A stretch of 64,000 nt of DNA from Amblyornis subalaris (GCA_018881555.1 JACAXG010000013.1:12662479-12726478), one strand, 5' to 3'; positions 40,075 to 53,664 are shown, numbered from the stretch's first letter. Notes: a model not told the origin generated them from the sequence alone. Translations and numbers: made by a program.

Positions 40075-42935
40075 TACCTGCCATTGTATTTTCTGTGATT
40101 ATTTCACTGCTAAAATTACAAAAGGGTCCTACTGATACCTCCATATTTCAGGGGCATCTGTGCTGCCTTCTCCCCATGCTACTGAAAATCGAAATCATAA
40201 AGGGATAATGGAATTTTACTCTGATGAAAAGAAATTCCCNGCCCAGCCCAGCCCGCATGACATAGATATATACAGCAGAATGCAGATGAAGCACCCCAGC
40301 AGTGCTCTCCCTGAGCCCGGAGCACTCTANAGCTCTGCAAATAAAAGTCACAGAGATGTAAAAGAAGAGCAATAATCATGAGTAGCATTAACAGCAACAT
40401 TAACACACTCACCTTGGGCAACAACTGCTACAAATGTGCCATGGACACTCATAACCCTGCCTTGGTGGAGGGACTAAAGGAATGACCACAGTCCTGGCAA
40501 CCTGCACCAAGCTTTAAGGCATGCNTTGAGAACAGACAAAGCTCAGTTTCCTATTCCTCATGAAAGGCAGAGACAATCTTGAAGACNCTCTGGAGCTCTT
40601 GAAAGGACCCTCACACTACATTTTTGGTAAGACAAATAGNACAGATGAACCATTTGTGCAGAAGACCCATTCCAAGCTTGGCTTCACAGCCTGTCTACCC
40701 CATGTCTGCCATGCACCTTCCCAGCCAGCCTCACTGCCCGGTTAGGGTTTGATTGCCCAGTTCTACACACACACAGTCACTGCAAAAGACTCTTCCAGGT
40801 TTACCAACCAAATTTTAAAACGGATGAATTAATAAACNCAAGCTGATAGCAATTACCTTGTCCTTCTTGATGTTAGAATAGCTGCTCAGACGCTTGTTGG
40901 AGAGAATTTGACCCTTCCTGAATAAAAACTGGAAATGGGGGAGCCTTCAGACAGCTGGGTTGGAGCAGCATCCCCAAANAGTGTTGCAATCACAGCATAT
41001 CTGCCTGTGAGCTGGGTGTCATACAGGAGGATGGCGACTTTTTAACATCTTTTGGGTGCTGTCTGCACAACTGAAATAGCAGAGCAACACAAATGTGTCA
41101 CCTCCCTCTCCTGACCTTCTTTCATAATTAAGCAGATGAAAAAAAAGATCCTGCAAAGCTTAATATTCTTAGATTAGAGGCTGCCAGCAACTTTTCCATG
41201 CCAAGCCAGCTATTTCCCCATGGGCTAAGGGTGGTAGGTTACCGCCAGATGTTTATGAGAAACAGTGCAGAGCACAGGGCCTGTGCCACCCTTTGGCTGT
41301 ACNGTGTTCCACAGGTACGTTCTGTGCTGAGGGTTCAGTCCAGTCCCACTGCAAACAGCNTTCAGAGTCCTGGCTGTGCCCCAGCCTGCCTGTCCCAGCA
41401 ACCCCAGCACACCCGCCCTCCACGCCTGCTGCCCCTTCCCCACTGCTCCCTTCTCCCTGCAGCCCCAGCACCCACATCAGCTGGGCTGTGACACNTCTCC
41501 TGCAGCCAGTTGGGCTGAAAAACTGTGTGTCCCCGTCTGAGCACGGTCCTGTTTGCAGAATGGAGCACTCACGCTCGTCAGGTACTCAGAAACCAGATGC
41601 TACAGAGTATGTTGAATCCCGATCAGAATGAACGTCGGTGTTAACAGGATGGTTTGCAATAATGAAAAGACATCTGGGCTGAGATTTGGGCATTCTCTCT
41701 GAGATGTTTTCCTCACAAGACGCAGCACTTTCCTAACAAGGCAGAGGCAACAACTGAAGCCGGTGGCAGGTGTACATCAAACAGGCCAGTCAGCCTTATT
41801 ATGAGGTGATGAAAAACTCCAACTAAAGAAGAGTGTCAAACCATACTTCACATTTTTAAAAATATCCTCTGTAAATAAAATGGGAGGATACCGATTTCTG
41901 TTTGAAAGCATTAGCACAATGAACCTTGCTGTCAGGACGCAGAGTGACTTTCAGTTGCTGCCAAAGTAGGAGACCTCTTCCTTTCCTTTTCCCAACTGTG
42001 AGTTCCCATCCCTCCTCACCCACACCCCGAGCCTATGCCAGAAGGTCCTGTCAGCCAAACTGGCAGGAAATGAGTCACTTTTTTTTTTGGCAAGATCAGA
42101 TTTATGAAGTTTTAGCTTTCTGAACTGGCTACACATGAGCTCCAGTGGCAGGACAAGGGCAGTGGTGGGTACATGCAGGGAGGGATGTGGGAACATGCAG
42201 GTGCCTGCCCAGGCCAGGGAGCTCAGCCTAGAAACCTTGCCTTTCACAGAGGTATCTCATTGTAGGACTATTTCAAAGCAATTTTTTAACAGATTTTTAA
42301 AAGCAGTGGTAGATGCACTACTTTTACTTCTATCTTCATCTAGAATAGTTTTCCAGTTTCAACAGGTAGGAATCACAGAGTGATCAGGACTTCCTTAATT
42401 AAAGGGATTTGTGTTTAAGTCTGAACATCTTCCAAAATCATGTCAGGAAGAAGAACAGTGTGAGAGGTTTTTTTGCTGTTTACAGCACTCCTGCATTGGT
42501 TACTGCAGGACCCTCCTTGTCCCCTTTTCTGTAGGATGCAAGTGTGGTGCTTGTGGAAAAGATGATTTCTCAACATGCCCAGCACAGAGCCAAACACAGG
42601 CAGACAGGAGAAGAGAACAGAGGGTAGGACTGACTCCTCACTCTGACTGCACATTACACCCCTCTGGAAGGAAAGAGAAAAAAAATCCAAAGAATTTTGC
42701 TCTTTCCCAATCTCTGTGACTGTATAGGAAGACCTTTTTTTTCTCCACATGTCAGTAATTCTCCTCAACAGCCACACACAGGCAGATGCCCGGGGTCCCT
42801 GCTTCAAAACCTGCTTGATGTGCCACAGCAGGGCTGAATGTTCCACATGGGGAAATGCTGCTGCCTCCTCTCACCGCCAACAGTCCTGGACTGTCAACCC
42901 CCTCAGCCTCTCCAGAGCTGGAGTGGACAGGCCCT

Positions 42936-43064
42936 GTGCATGCTTGGCAGCCACATGTCAAACTGTGCCACACATGTGGTGCATGCTTGGCAGCCACATG
43001 TCAAACTGTGCCACACATGTGGTGCATGCTTGGCAGCCACATGTCAAACTGTGCCACACATTTG
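42936..43064. repeat. 43-bp tandem repeat, three copies
   Basis: The unit begins gtgcatgcttggcagccaca and recurs at 42936, 42979 and 43022 almost without change. Because 43 is not a multiple of three, the apparent peptide repeats shift frame and have no coding meaning. Confidence 0.95.
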
Positions 43065-44930
43065 TCCTACAGCTCACGAGCCCTCCACTGTGAACTGGCA
43101 GGTCCTTCACGCACTGACTCGGATCCTGTCATTCCTGCTTGTGCTGGCAGGGGTGGAAGCAACAAGGGNTTTTCAGGTTCCATTTGAAGATCAAATTATG
43201 AGTTTCCCATTGCATCTTTCTGGTTTGTGTATCTTCCCAGGGCTATAAAAATTNATGTAACATCTCTGTGACTTACAGCTGCTAACGAGGCATTTCATTT
43301 TATACACAGCCTGTGAAAAATGCATTTGCTGTGCTAGAACTCTGATTTCTGGAGGACAATCAGAACTGCATTATACCTGTGATAGGATTTTTAATAACTG
43401 TTATTTATGTTATACCCTCTTACTTAAAAAGGGAGTTGGAACATGATGTCTACTCCATGTTGAAGCCTCAAACACGATGCTTTCAAACCAGCGTGTTTGC
43501 ACTGACCAAGATAAGCAGNCAGGGACTTGTAAAACTGTCAAACTCTCCAAAAGCTAAGATGGATCATAAATAAGTGGAAATGTTTATTCTGTTTTCCCTT
43601 GTGCAATGCAAAATATCAAAGCTTAATTGTACTTTACTAACCCACTCGAGGAAGAGGGGGGAAAAAAAAAAGATTACAGCTTGGAATTTAGCCAGGATAA
43701 TTTAGGCTCCATGCAGATAGTGAACATAAATGTCTGGAAAATGAAAAGGCCAAGATATTTGTCCTTTCATTCCTACTTTACTATCATGCTGGTGTTTTGG
43801 AACTGCAGCCAACTCTTCAGTTATCACAGCTGGGAACTGCAATGTATCCCAGAACTTTGTGGCAACCTTAATTGCATCTTTATCCAGCTCCTTGGCATCA
43901 GCTCCCAAGCTGATTACGAGGACTCCCAAGCTGATATTAAGGTCTTTACTTGGGTCCTTGTCATTTGCCTCCTGTGTTGGTTTCTGGGACCCAGACATGT
44001 TTAAAGGCATTTTCTTTGCAGACCACATTCACTCACTTGTCAGTGCTGGCTGATCTGTTAATTGCTTCTATGTCTGTTAGAGAAGGCAGTGTTTGCTCTA
44101 CAGGAATTTCAAAAGGCTCAAGGAAAGGAGGTATCCAACTCACACCAACGTTATGAGAAATGAGAGTGTAACTCTCTAAATTGCCAATCCACGCTGGAAA
44201 ATCCTTACCCAAGTAAGTGGGGCAGAGAAGGGATTTATCTCTCTGCAATCTAATCCCAGATATGTTGCTTCTCTGTGCTTCAGTCCTGTTGGCTGCAGAG
44301 CAGGAACAGATCCCACATTTCTCTGACGCAGAAGCTCCTTATGGATGTTTTTTCACAGGACTCTTGTACATGATTGAGAAACACTTGATGCAAGATTCCT
44401 AGGAGGAATTCTAGCAGGGANGGTACTGCGTGCTTCCACTAGAGCCAATATCAGTAAACGTGTAGTACAGAAGTAATAAAACCCAAACCAAGCAAATTGT
44501 CTGTGCTCTCTCGTTCTGTAGCATGAAGTTTTCTTTAATTATACAAAGTGCCAGTAACACCACAGTGTGTGATACAGGTTCAACCTACGTGTAAGGAACT
44601 ATTTAACCCCACAGAGACTGCCCTGTGAGCGCAGTTGTATCTCAAAGCAAGCTGGTTTATTGGCCCTGCTAAAGCTGTGCTGTGCTGAGCCTGCTGACAG
44701 CTGCTGAGCCCAGGGCAGTGGACAATCTTTTACTGGGTCACTCTACTCTGACAGAGCTTGTTGATATTCAAAGATAGGCAACNAAGTCAGAAAATCTACT
44801 CGGAACTTTCCAGGTGCATCCAACTAGGCAGTAAAAGCAGCAGCTACTGGAAGAGCGTGATCCAAAGTGCTGACAGCCCGAGAGCTGCTGTCACACTAAC
44901 AAAGCAGCAATGGGAAACAGCAGCACCACC

Positions 44931-45228
44931 CTGGATCCTCACCTGGGGATGTCATCTGCCACAGCACCCACCTGGATCCTCACCTAGGGCTGTCATTTGC
45001 CACAGCACCCCCCTGGATCCTTACCTGGNAATATCATCTGCTGCAGCACCCCCCTGGATCCTCACCTGGGGANGTCATCTCCCGCAGTGCCCACCTGGAC
45101 CCTCATCTGAGGATGTCATCTGCCNCAGCACCCCCCTGGATCCTTACCTGGGGATGTCATCTGCCCCAGCACCCCCCTGGATCCTCACCTGGATCCTCAC
45201 CTGGAGATGTCATCTGCCGCAGCACCGG
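44931..45228. repeat. 41-bp minisatellite, seven units plus a partial one
   Basis: Units beginning ctggatcctcacctggggat recur at 44931, 44972, 45013, 45054, 45095, 45136 and 45177, each exactly 41 bp apart, followed by a 12-bp internal duplication. The array abuts the CpG island at its right edge. On the minus strand nearly every unit contains CAG followed by GTGAGG or GTAAGG. Confidence 0.95.
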
Positions 45229-45560
45229 GGCCGCGTCGGCCGCTGCAGCCGCTCCGCTGCGGCTCGGGACCGCCCTACCCCGGCCAGGAACAGCCCCGCT
45301 GCCCCAGCCCCGGCCCCGGCCCCGGCCCCGGCNCCGGTGCCTGCCCGCCCCGCCCCGGGCCAGCCCCGCCCGGCCCCGCTCCGCGCCCCGCGGTGGATGC
45401 AGCGCTCCCCGCGCCCCGGCGCCTCGGGAGGGGTGTCCCGGGTACCTGCCCGCAGCCGGCCGGTGTCCCTGCCTGTCCCTGGCTGTACAGAGCCGCTATC
45501 CCGTCCCAGTGCCCGCACTCCTTCAGACGAAGGCGAATCGACACCTCCTGGAGCCGTTGC
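45205..45560 (-). promoter_or_regulatory. CpG island, probable promoter of the DLC-like gene
   Basis: A GC-rich, CpG-dense stretch (gccgcgtcggccgctg, ccccgcgccccggcg) with a (ccccgg)n run lies upstream of the minus-strand gene. It is the only CpG island between the SAM exon and the right end of the window. A minus-strand splice-donor candidate (gggcag before gtaccc) occurs at 45446. Assignment to the gene is inferred from position. Confidence 0.55.
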
Positions 45561-45734
45561 TGAGTCATCCCAGTGTTTTAAAGTTTTGCCGATGTCGTTC
45601 CTCAAAGTTTTACAAAATTAGCTACTTTTCCATTTTTTCCCCTTCCTAACAAATACCCAGAATAGTGCTGCCCCTACCCTGCACACGAAGAATTGACTGA
45701 TGCTGATCCCGCAAGGGAGATGCTGTGCCCAGCA

Positions 45735-45800
45735 GCACAGATGGAACAGAGCAGAGCTGGGATTCGACCCTAAACCCGATCTCCGATTCCCGCGACCGAG
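45735..45800 (+). mobile_element. MIR-like SINE relic
   Basis: The words gagcagagctgggattcgaccc match the tRNA-distal part of MIR (ggcagagccgggattcgaaccc). Short and old; the call is tentative. Confidence 0.35.
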
Positions 45801-48800
45801 AGTGACCCAGCCCCGCGATGTGCTGCTTGTTTTGCAGTGAGCTCCCTTGCCACAGTAGTTTTCATGCATCAGACAGAACCTGTACTTTTATTTTGCTTGT
45901 ATGGACTTGGTCTAGACTAAAAAGAGTTTGTGGTCTGAAAAATTCACATGCAGTTGAGCAATGAATCTGGGTGCTGAAATCATATTAGCACGTTTTGCAA
46001 CCTCTGCTACAGACTCGATTTCTTTGCATTTGCTGTAGTTTATTGCTGCTATGATTGGACTTTCTGCTTTCAATGATGCAATAGAAAATCTAATAAAAAA
46101 CCATGATCAGCCTTCATAGCCTGAACAATCATTGTGGAGGGATACTTGACAGGCACACAGGGTCATGTAGGCTGGTCTCAGAAGGACATATCAAAAGTTT
46201 CAAATTATTTCCCTAGAAGTTAACTTTGAATTCCTAATAATTTTATATCTGCTGGACTGTTAGGCATTACAGTTCAATAGGGTGAGATGCAGTGGTAATT
46301 TACAGAGGTTGAAAGATAATTCAGACTCTGTGAACCACTCCAGGAAGCCAGAGCAGGCTCTAAATTTCTGTAGAACAACTTCTTGTAATGTTTAGACTCT
46401 TACAGCTGGGAGCCTAAAATACAGCAGGAAAAATAAGAATTTGAAAGAAGTGGATAAGCAAAAATTTTCTATTTAAAATAAAAATTTTTATGGATGAAGA
46501 AATCTTTTTCCCAATCTCATTTAGGAACATTAAACCCTAATGAAGTTACAATCTATGGGTGTGTTTCATTATAATTAGTTTTCTGTAGGATAACCAAATG
46601 CAAAATTTGCACAGACATGGTTTATTTTTTGTGCAATTGGTTCCTAAATGCNCAATTTGTATGGCGCAATAAAAAAGACGTTTGATATTGGCACCGGGTG
46701 ACACAATGCAAAAGAAATTAAGGTAGTGTGATATATGGCATTAGCTACGATTAGCTAAGAAAACGCTTTTTGCCAGATCCACCCAAAGCCATATAAAAAG
46801 TACACACCCTGCTCTGATTAAATTCTGTGCTATGTGCTTGGGTTAGGGAGACAGAATGTATCATTTAAATCTGGGGATAACATCAGTAGGCTGTTCCCAT
46901 ACGGTAGAAATGCTCCAACTAGAGCATGCAGTTTCTCTTTCCCACCCATTTTCCTTTGGGCACTTCCCATGAGATGACATTGGCTAAAATGCTCATTTTC
47001 TTCCTCTTTAACAATAAACTACCACCAAGNTTCTTAGTGCTGCAGGGGTTACCAATCCAGAGAAGGCCCACAGAAAATCCTAGGGGTGAACTACTNCAGT
47101 ACAACACAGCATTCACTGAAGAATTTCTGAGGGCTTTTCAGGAAGGAGTCACATTCCCCCATTTTGATAATTTTATCTATCCTATAGCACAACGAACCCC
47201 GGGAATCCTTGCATCTGCCTCTGACTAGAGGAGGTCCCCACACACGGGAAGCTTACATGCTGGAATAGGGGTGTCTGGAATAAGGATGTCTCCTGTTCAG
47301 AAGGGCCATTTGGGTATTTTCACAGCGTGTCAAACCCCCCACATCCAGCTGCCTGGCTGATGATTTGTGGGGCTGCTGGGGGAGGTTTCCAAGCCAGCGA
47401 GAAAGACAAGAAAAGGTTTCCTGCTCACCCGAGCTTTTCAGTCTCCAGCTCTGCCACGGATCACCCAATAACATTACTAAAGCCTCAAAGCTTATGCCAC
47501 TCTTTGGGGCTGAGGCCTGGAAAACAGGATCTTTTTCCCAAGACAGTCACTATTGCTGGATTTCCTCTTTTCTGGAACCACTTTTCCTTGCTGCAGACTC
47601 TCCAGAACCTTCCTGANGCGTTTCATTACAAGCTTTGACCAAAACCCCAGACTGTAGGTCAGCACATGCAGGGATTCTGTACAGAGTGGCTCCAAACCAG
47701 TCACATTCCTCCTTGNTCCACTCTGGTGGAAGACAATCCTAGAGTGGGTCATTTTAAACAACTTCACCGAGCACTGCATGACCAAAATGAATCGTTTTTG
47801 TAAATGAGCCTGCTGCACAAACCCCTCACTCGTGCTAACCCAAAATTCTGCAGAACCCCCAAGTTACCCAAGTTCTTTCAGACAGACACTGTGCCAAGCA
47901 ANGGAGACACTTCCCATTAAAGCCAAGTCCTCGTGTATTTTAATTCCTGACACTGGAGTATTTCCCATACATTTACCAGAGGTCACCTCACTCCTTTCTT
48001 CCCTTGTCTGCCTTTTACCACCTCCCTCAACAAACACTTTTCATGAATCAAACCTCAGTGGAATTTCATTCCTAACTTTCTCGTGGTAAGATCCCGAAGT
48101 AATTGTTTTCTGTTTTCTTCTCTGATGATCTTGAATTAACATAGGACATCAAGGAATCTAACTTCAGCTGTGACTATCCTAGGAGACATCAAGGAAGATA
48201 TTTCTATGGAAACAAGTTGTTCAGAGAAAAGCTACATGATTAATTAACGAGTTAGACCAATTGGGAGGAAAAGCAGAACAAAATACAGGCAATACATTAA
48301 GACAGTTAAAAGAGGGGAATGTTAAAGGTGGTGAGGAATAATTGCCANTTAGAAAGAAGAAAATTAATAAGCTCACTAGAAAAGCATTTAAAATAGAAAA
48401 TAATTAGATGAAATTAAGGGAAAAAAAAGACAGGTTAGCAAAACAAAAAATTCCTGAGAAGGAAATCCATTCGTTGAAGAGTATTCTTCTTGGGACAAAG
48501 ACTGAAACTCTATCATCTATGATGCAAGGCAGGCTAGACAAACTGCACATTTGTGTATGGCAGGGAGAAGGATGTATGAGCAGAAACCTGGACTGTGTCA
48601 CTATCTTTCTTCTCTTGTGACAAGATGAATAGTCTTTAACCTTGCTTAAAAAGAGGAAAATAATATTGTTAAATAAAGACTCTTGGATATGCTGAAGTGC
48701 TGTTGAGGTGCAGACAAAACATTAACCCATCATATTATAGAAGTAGCATCTAGTTATCACTCTGGTCTTCCTGTCAGAAAGCATCTTGCAAGAACAGAAG

Positions 48801-51800
48801 TATGAGAAAATAAGCACATTCAGTGGTCCCCCAAAAGTAAGCAGGTTTTTTCCCCTGAAAATCAAGATGAAATGGTTTGGCTCCAAGTTACTCAAAAAGT
48901 TCTTGGATTACAGGAAGCCCATTCTCATNGTTTGTCCATTTGTAGTCATTCAAAACCACTTAGACCTGATTTTTCCAGTCTTCACCATCAAAATCTTAAA
49001 GTGTGATTAAAACTTCCAAATGGTTTTCATGTTATTTTCTCCACCTCGCAATGAACTTTGCTTGGCTGCTTTCACTGGGACATTTCAGTGAAACCTGCAG
49101 CAGAGAAAGCATTATCCCCTTTCCAGGCTTACCTTCTAGACCTGAACTCTAGGAACTGCTGCTATGGATTTTGGTCCCTGACAGGGTCAGATAATCGTTA
49201 ATTCTAATTTTTATGTCTTTCTTTCTAAACTCAACCTGCAATAAATAGGTCACAACAACCCAAAATTATAGGGAATGTACCCTTTACCTCTTCGAGAAAT
49301 CCCTGCAAAATAACACCCAGTGAGAATTCCCATTCTAATACCAGATACCAGAACTGAGAATCCAAGACAAACCCTTTCTTTAAAGGGAAGGGTAAAGTGC
49401 CCTTGTTATTCCTGTATCCCCTAGAAGCTGGTCCTTTTATATGGCTGTTTACCTGCTCCTATGATAATCACAACTACTCTATGTCATCATGAAAGTAAAT
49501 ATTGTGGAATTGCTGACCCTGGAAAAGAGCACAGAATGTTGCCTTGTCCAGCAGGTGTCAATTACTTGATCTGATCTTCCCTCCTCTACATTCTGATGCC
49601 CCTATTTTCATTAAAACTGTGCAATCTGCTTCTCATTACAGCAGGTGAAATCTCAAGCTGGAATTTAGCTTTTGCCTTCTGTTGTTAAAAAGTCAANCAT
49701 TTTTAAAAGAGGAAAACACTATGCTATCGTGAAGAATTCCAGGGGTTTTTCTCAGAAACTTTTGTGGTTAGACTAAACAAATTGAAGAATTCTTCCAGAA
49801 CTAGTGAAGTTCCTAAAATGTGAGAGAATGCAGCAACAAAAACCATAACTTCTTGTTTCACAGATTCACCAAGAACATTTAACTTGATAAAGCTCGGGAG
49901 AAATGTAGTGGAGGCATAGAGTTCCCCGAGGAGTTTCTCCTCCAGGGATGAAAATCTATGTCAAACCTTCCTGCCTGGGAACAGAGCATGGAGGAGTTTC
50001 ACTGCCTAGTGCAGGGAACAGGGTACCCAGAGCGAAATCACAGCTCGGACCCCCTGCCAGCCGAGAGGAACGAGCAGAGAGAGCACTTTGATTTTCTCAA
50101 TCACTTCACTTCTTCTCCTATCTCAAGAGCCACTTAAAAGCAAAGGTGACATTGAAGGCAGAGCCACTGACACTTGTGAAGTCTCCACATGAAAGCATTA
50201 ACCTGCAGAGCCTTGGCCAGGATGCTTGAGGAACAGAGCAGAATCTGTCCTCACTAACAGACCTTTCCGAGGAGGGACAGCACTCGATCGATAACGCAGC
50301 CTTGGAGGCTTCATTTCAGTTCTTTCTTCCAAAATGCAGTCAATATTTTGGATAAATATAACTGGATTGAAAGNGTGCTGCAAAAAAAAGCTCAAATGAA
50401 AGTCAACATCTAACTGCTGAAGCTTAAAAAAACAGTTCTGCATAGGATGCAGGGGAAAAAAAGATTGTTGCTTGCAATCTCAAACGTTTCCTACTCCCCG
50501 TAAAGTATAGACTCTAAAAAGTTTTGTCATCTCTGTTATTAAAATGTATTTCTAGAACCATAAGAGAAATTGGGCTTGGTTTATTTACACTCCAGCAAGA
50601 GAAGACCCTAAACAGTGGAACGAATAAACTGCTGAAATGGTCCTGAGGAAGCTTTTAGATTGCACCTGCTTGTGCTTGGACCTGAGGTATTTGGGAATAG
50701 GCGACTCTTACCTCTTTCCACATGCACCACACACAGGCACTGTCAGCAAAGCTTGGTTTCTTATTCAAAGCAACATTACTTCAGAAATGACAAAATGTTT
50801 TTCCAAGCAAAGCAGTCAGGCTAGAATCTGCTACTCTCCAGAGTAAATTTTTGAGACTGACCTTCCCTAGAAGGAAACCCTAGAGGGATTTCACATGAGA
50901 AACAAATCCAAAAGAGCAAGTCCCAGCATAACCAGCACGTGTGCCAGGCATTAGTGAACACAGTGTCCTGCCTTGGTCAGTGGTGGTCAGTGCCAAGACA
51001 TTACGTGATGTGGGAGAGCCAGACAAGCGCATGGGAGGAGAGAGAACATCACGAAATACGTGAAGCTCCTCTACGTAATATGTGTGGAATTGTATGGAAA
51101 AGAAAAGTATCTTCTTTCAAGAGCTCCCACATAGGAAGCCCCAGACGGTAACTGGCTTTGACTCACAAAGCCTCGTTTCACAGCCCTCTGCCCACTGCAC
51201 AGACTGACAGACAGCTCAGCCCTTCCCTCTGCAGATCAGACATTGCTGTGAACTAAGAACGAGTGAAATGGGATCTGTACCCAAACTCTGCAGCCTCTTT
51301 CAGTCATGGTTCTGGGAAAACAGCTGTTTCTTGCCTGNCCAGAAAAGCAGAGCCGTACCTTGTGCTTATTTTTTCCTTCCTATCTTNGTTATACCTCAGC
51401 TGTTGAACAAAGTGGCTGGACAGATGATTCCTCAAAGACCCAGTGGATGCTCATCCCAGCAACAAATCAAAGCAGCTGGACAGGTCAATTTTTTTACCAA
51501 TCAGCCAAAGCCAGTACCTCCTGATTTTAGCAGATTAATTTTACACATGAAAAGACAGTTTCTATTTCTAACCATATGAGTTAACAGCTCAGGAAGCAGC
51601 AACAGGCAAGTGCCATATCAGAGCAAAGCCTACCCCGAGTTTATGCGTGCCTGCAGTCAGGTCTGCTTGGCTGGAAATCTCCTGAGAACAGGTTTGTTCG
51701 TGAGTATTTCCAAGAACTCCTGGCTTTTGAGCTAAATAGGTGCCAGAGAATTAAAGGCATCTGAATGTCAGAGTTTGGGAACTGGCGGTGCAGTGCCATT

Positions 51801-53664
51801 ACCACTGGTGTGGAATTGCCATCAGTGGGAGCAATGGGATGCAAAGGAACATGTTGTGTTTTACTACAGGAGAACAAGCTATGGTGGCTCGCACAAATAA
51901 GAAGTACTAGAATGTATAAACTTTGTAAATTCTGGAAATTTATTGGTGAAGTTTAATATTAGAATACTAAAATCTGAAAGGTAATTAGGTTTTGGTAGAA
52001 TACTGATTAAATAGATTTAACAAATACTGGCTTGAATTCTCCTCTGTTTGGCCACAGTCACATCCTTGCTTCGTTATTTTCAGGCATTTGTGAAGCCATA
52101 ATTGTGTCCAGATGAATAACTGGGGACCAATACATTTTACCTACAGTTCTGTTGTTTGGTATGAGAAATTAATACCCCAGTGACCTGGATCAATTTGCAT
52201 CCCCCCATAAACTGAAACTATTTTCAAAGGTACTTGCCCGGTGTTTGCCAATCTGTTTCCAGAAATGTGACAATAACAGAAAAGGAAAAAGTAGTGGTGG
52301 TCAATTTGAGCCAAATCAATCATTATAAATAATGGACTGATTTCATAATTTCATACAACTGATGCCATTTACTCTTTTCCTGGTTCAAATTTACCATCAG
52401 TAAATAATTCCTTGAAATCTGAGAGACCTTTCCAGAAAACACTGCAGTTCTGTTTCTGTGGGGTTTTTATATGTGCTCATTTCTATGCCATATGCTTAAG
52501 CTTTTCATTTGAATCACTAATGTTAGGCCAATGGTAAACATCTGAAAATGCAATTGTTGTTTGGAAGAAATAACAGCCAAAAGATTTCGATAAATAGCCT
52601 CAATAAATTCCATAAGTATATGGAGCATTTTCATCTGAAAAGCAGCACAGCTTGTATCTGGACCTCAGAGAAGCTGAGGCTCATTTTTGGCTTTTCACTC
52701 TGGCACTTTAAATGAGAAGATGTCAAAGAATAAAGCAACCAATGAGGGGGGGNAAAAAAAGAAACTGCAGATCAGTATCTGTAAAGCAAAGTGTAAAATT
52801 GCAGTAGCAGCTTGCAAATCCATTTTCCAAATGTGCAAGATGTGCTGTCTAGTCAGGGAACTACAGAGGATCTCCCCTTGCAGCCATTCTATGGATTGTG
52901 ACAAGAGCCAAGAAACAGGTCAATATTCTGAGTGCTTTAAAAATCATTTCCTTTGCAGCAACTCTAAAAAGTGGAAATAGCTTGGAAAGATGACAGTGTT
53001 GCTCTAATCATGTATCTCATTTTTACAATAGGCCTGGAATTGATGTCAAATCGATTTAAAGGCAACATAAAAGGAGATTCATACGTTATAGTAGGCTTAG
53101 CCTCCTTAATAGACCACAATGTATCTCAGCAATGCCTGGAAGCTTGTTTTATTCTCTGCATGATAATTGTTTACTGAAAGAAGAGAATACAGTTGACAGA
53201 TAAAATCAGCTTTTAAAATATTTTATGAGTATATTAGAGCTTGGGAAATAAATATTTAAAATAATGGATAGATAATGTCCAGCTCTCTTTTCTGTCACAG
53301 GAATCCCATTTCCCCTCTGTCCAGCACCCACCTGTACTGACCTAAAATGCTCTCTCTAACAATACTGAGAAGAAACTACTGAAATACTTCCATCATGGTT
53401 GGATTGAAAATTCACTCCGCCTTCCTAAAATTTAGTTCTCTAAAAATACAGATGGGCACCAAGCAGGGGAAATATTAAAAAAGCCTCAAGAGCTCGGGGT
53501 GGGACNGGGATGCTGGCCAGCCCCGGCACAGTTTGATTGTCCTCTGGGTCCCAGAGAGTGTTTCTGCTTGTAAACCCAACTGCCCCAGCCCTCAGGAACC
53601 AGGGCATGGCCAAACCCCGGGCAGCACCTCCTGCCCCAGCCACAGACCTGCTGGAGGGTGACCA

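Larger units (their letters stand above)
37850..45200 (-). other. Probable first intron of the DLC-like gene
   Basis: No convincing coding exon lies between the SAM exon and the CpG island on the minus strand. The interval holds a CR1 copy, a 43-bp tandem repeat, a coding-like segment at 43702-44248 and the 41-bp minisatellite. The other single-exon frames here look like noise. Confidence 0.5.

Noticed and set aside
42749..43248. Plus-strand frames with repeated HTCGACLAATCQTVP-like peptides
   Set aside because: The same 43-bp DNA repeat is read in all three frames. It is noncoding repeat, not a protein repeat.
44758..45621. Plus-strand 287-codon open frame with repeated DP/ILTW peptides
   Set aside because: It is produced by the 41-bp minisatellite running into the CpG island. 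The repeat length is not a multiple of three, so the peptide pattern shifts frame.
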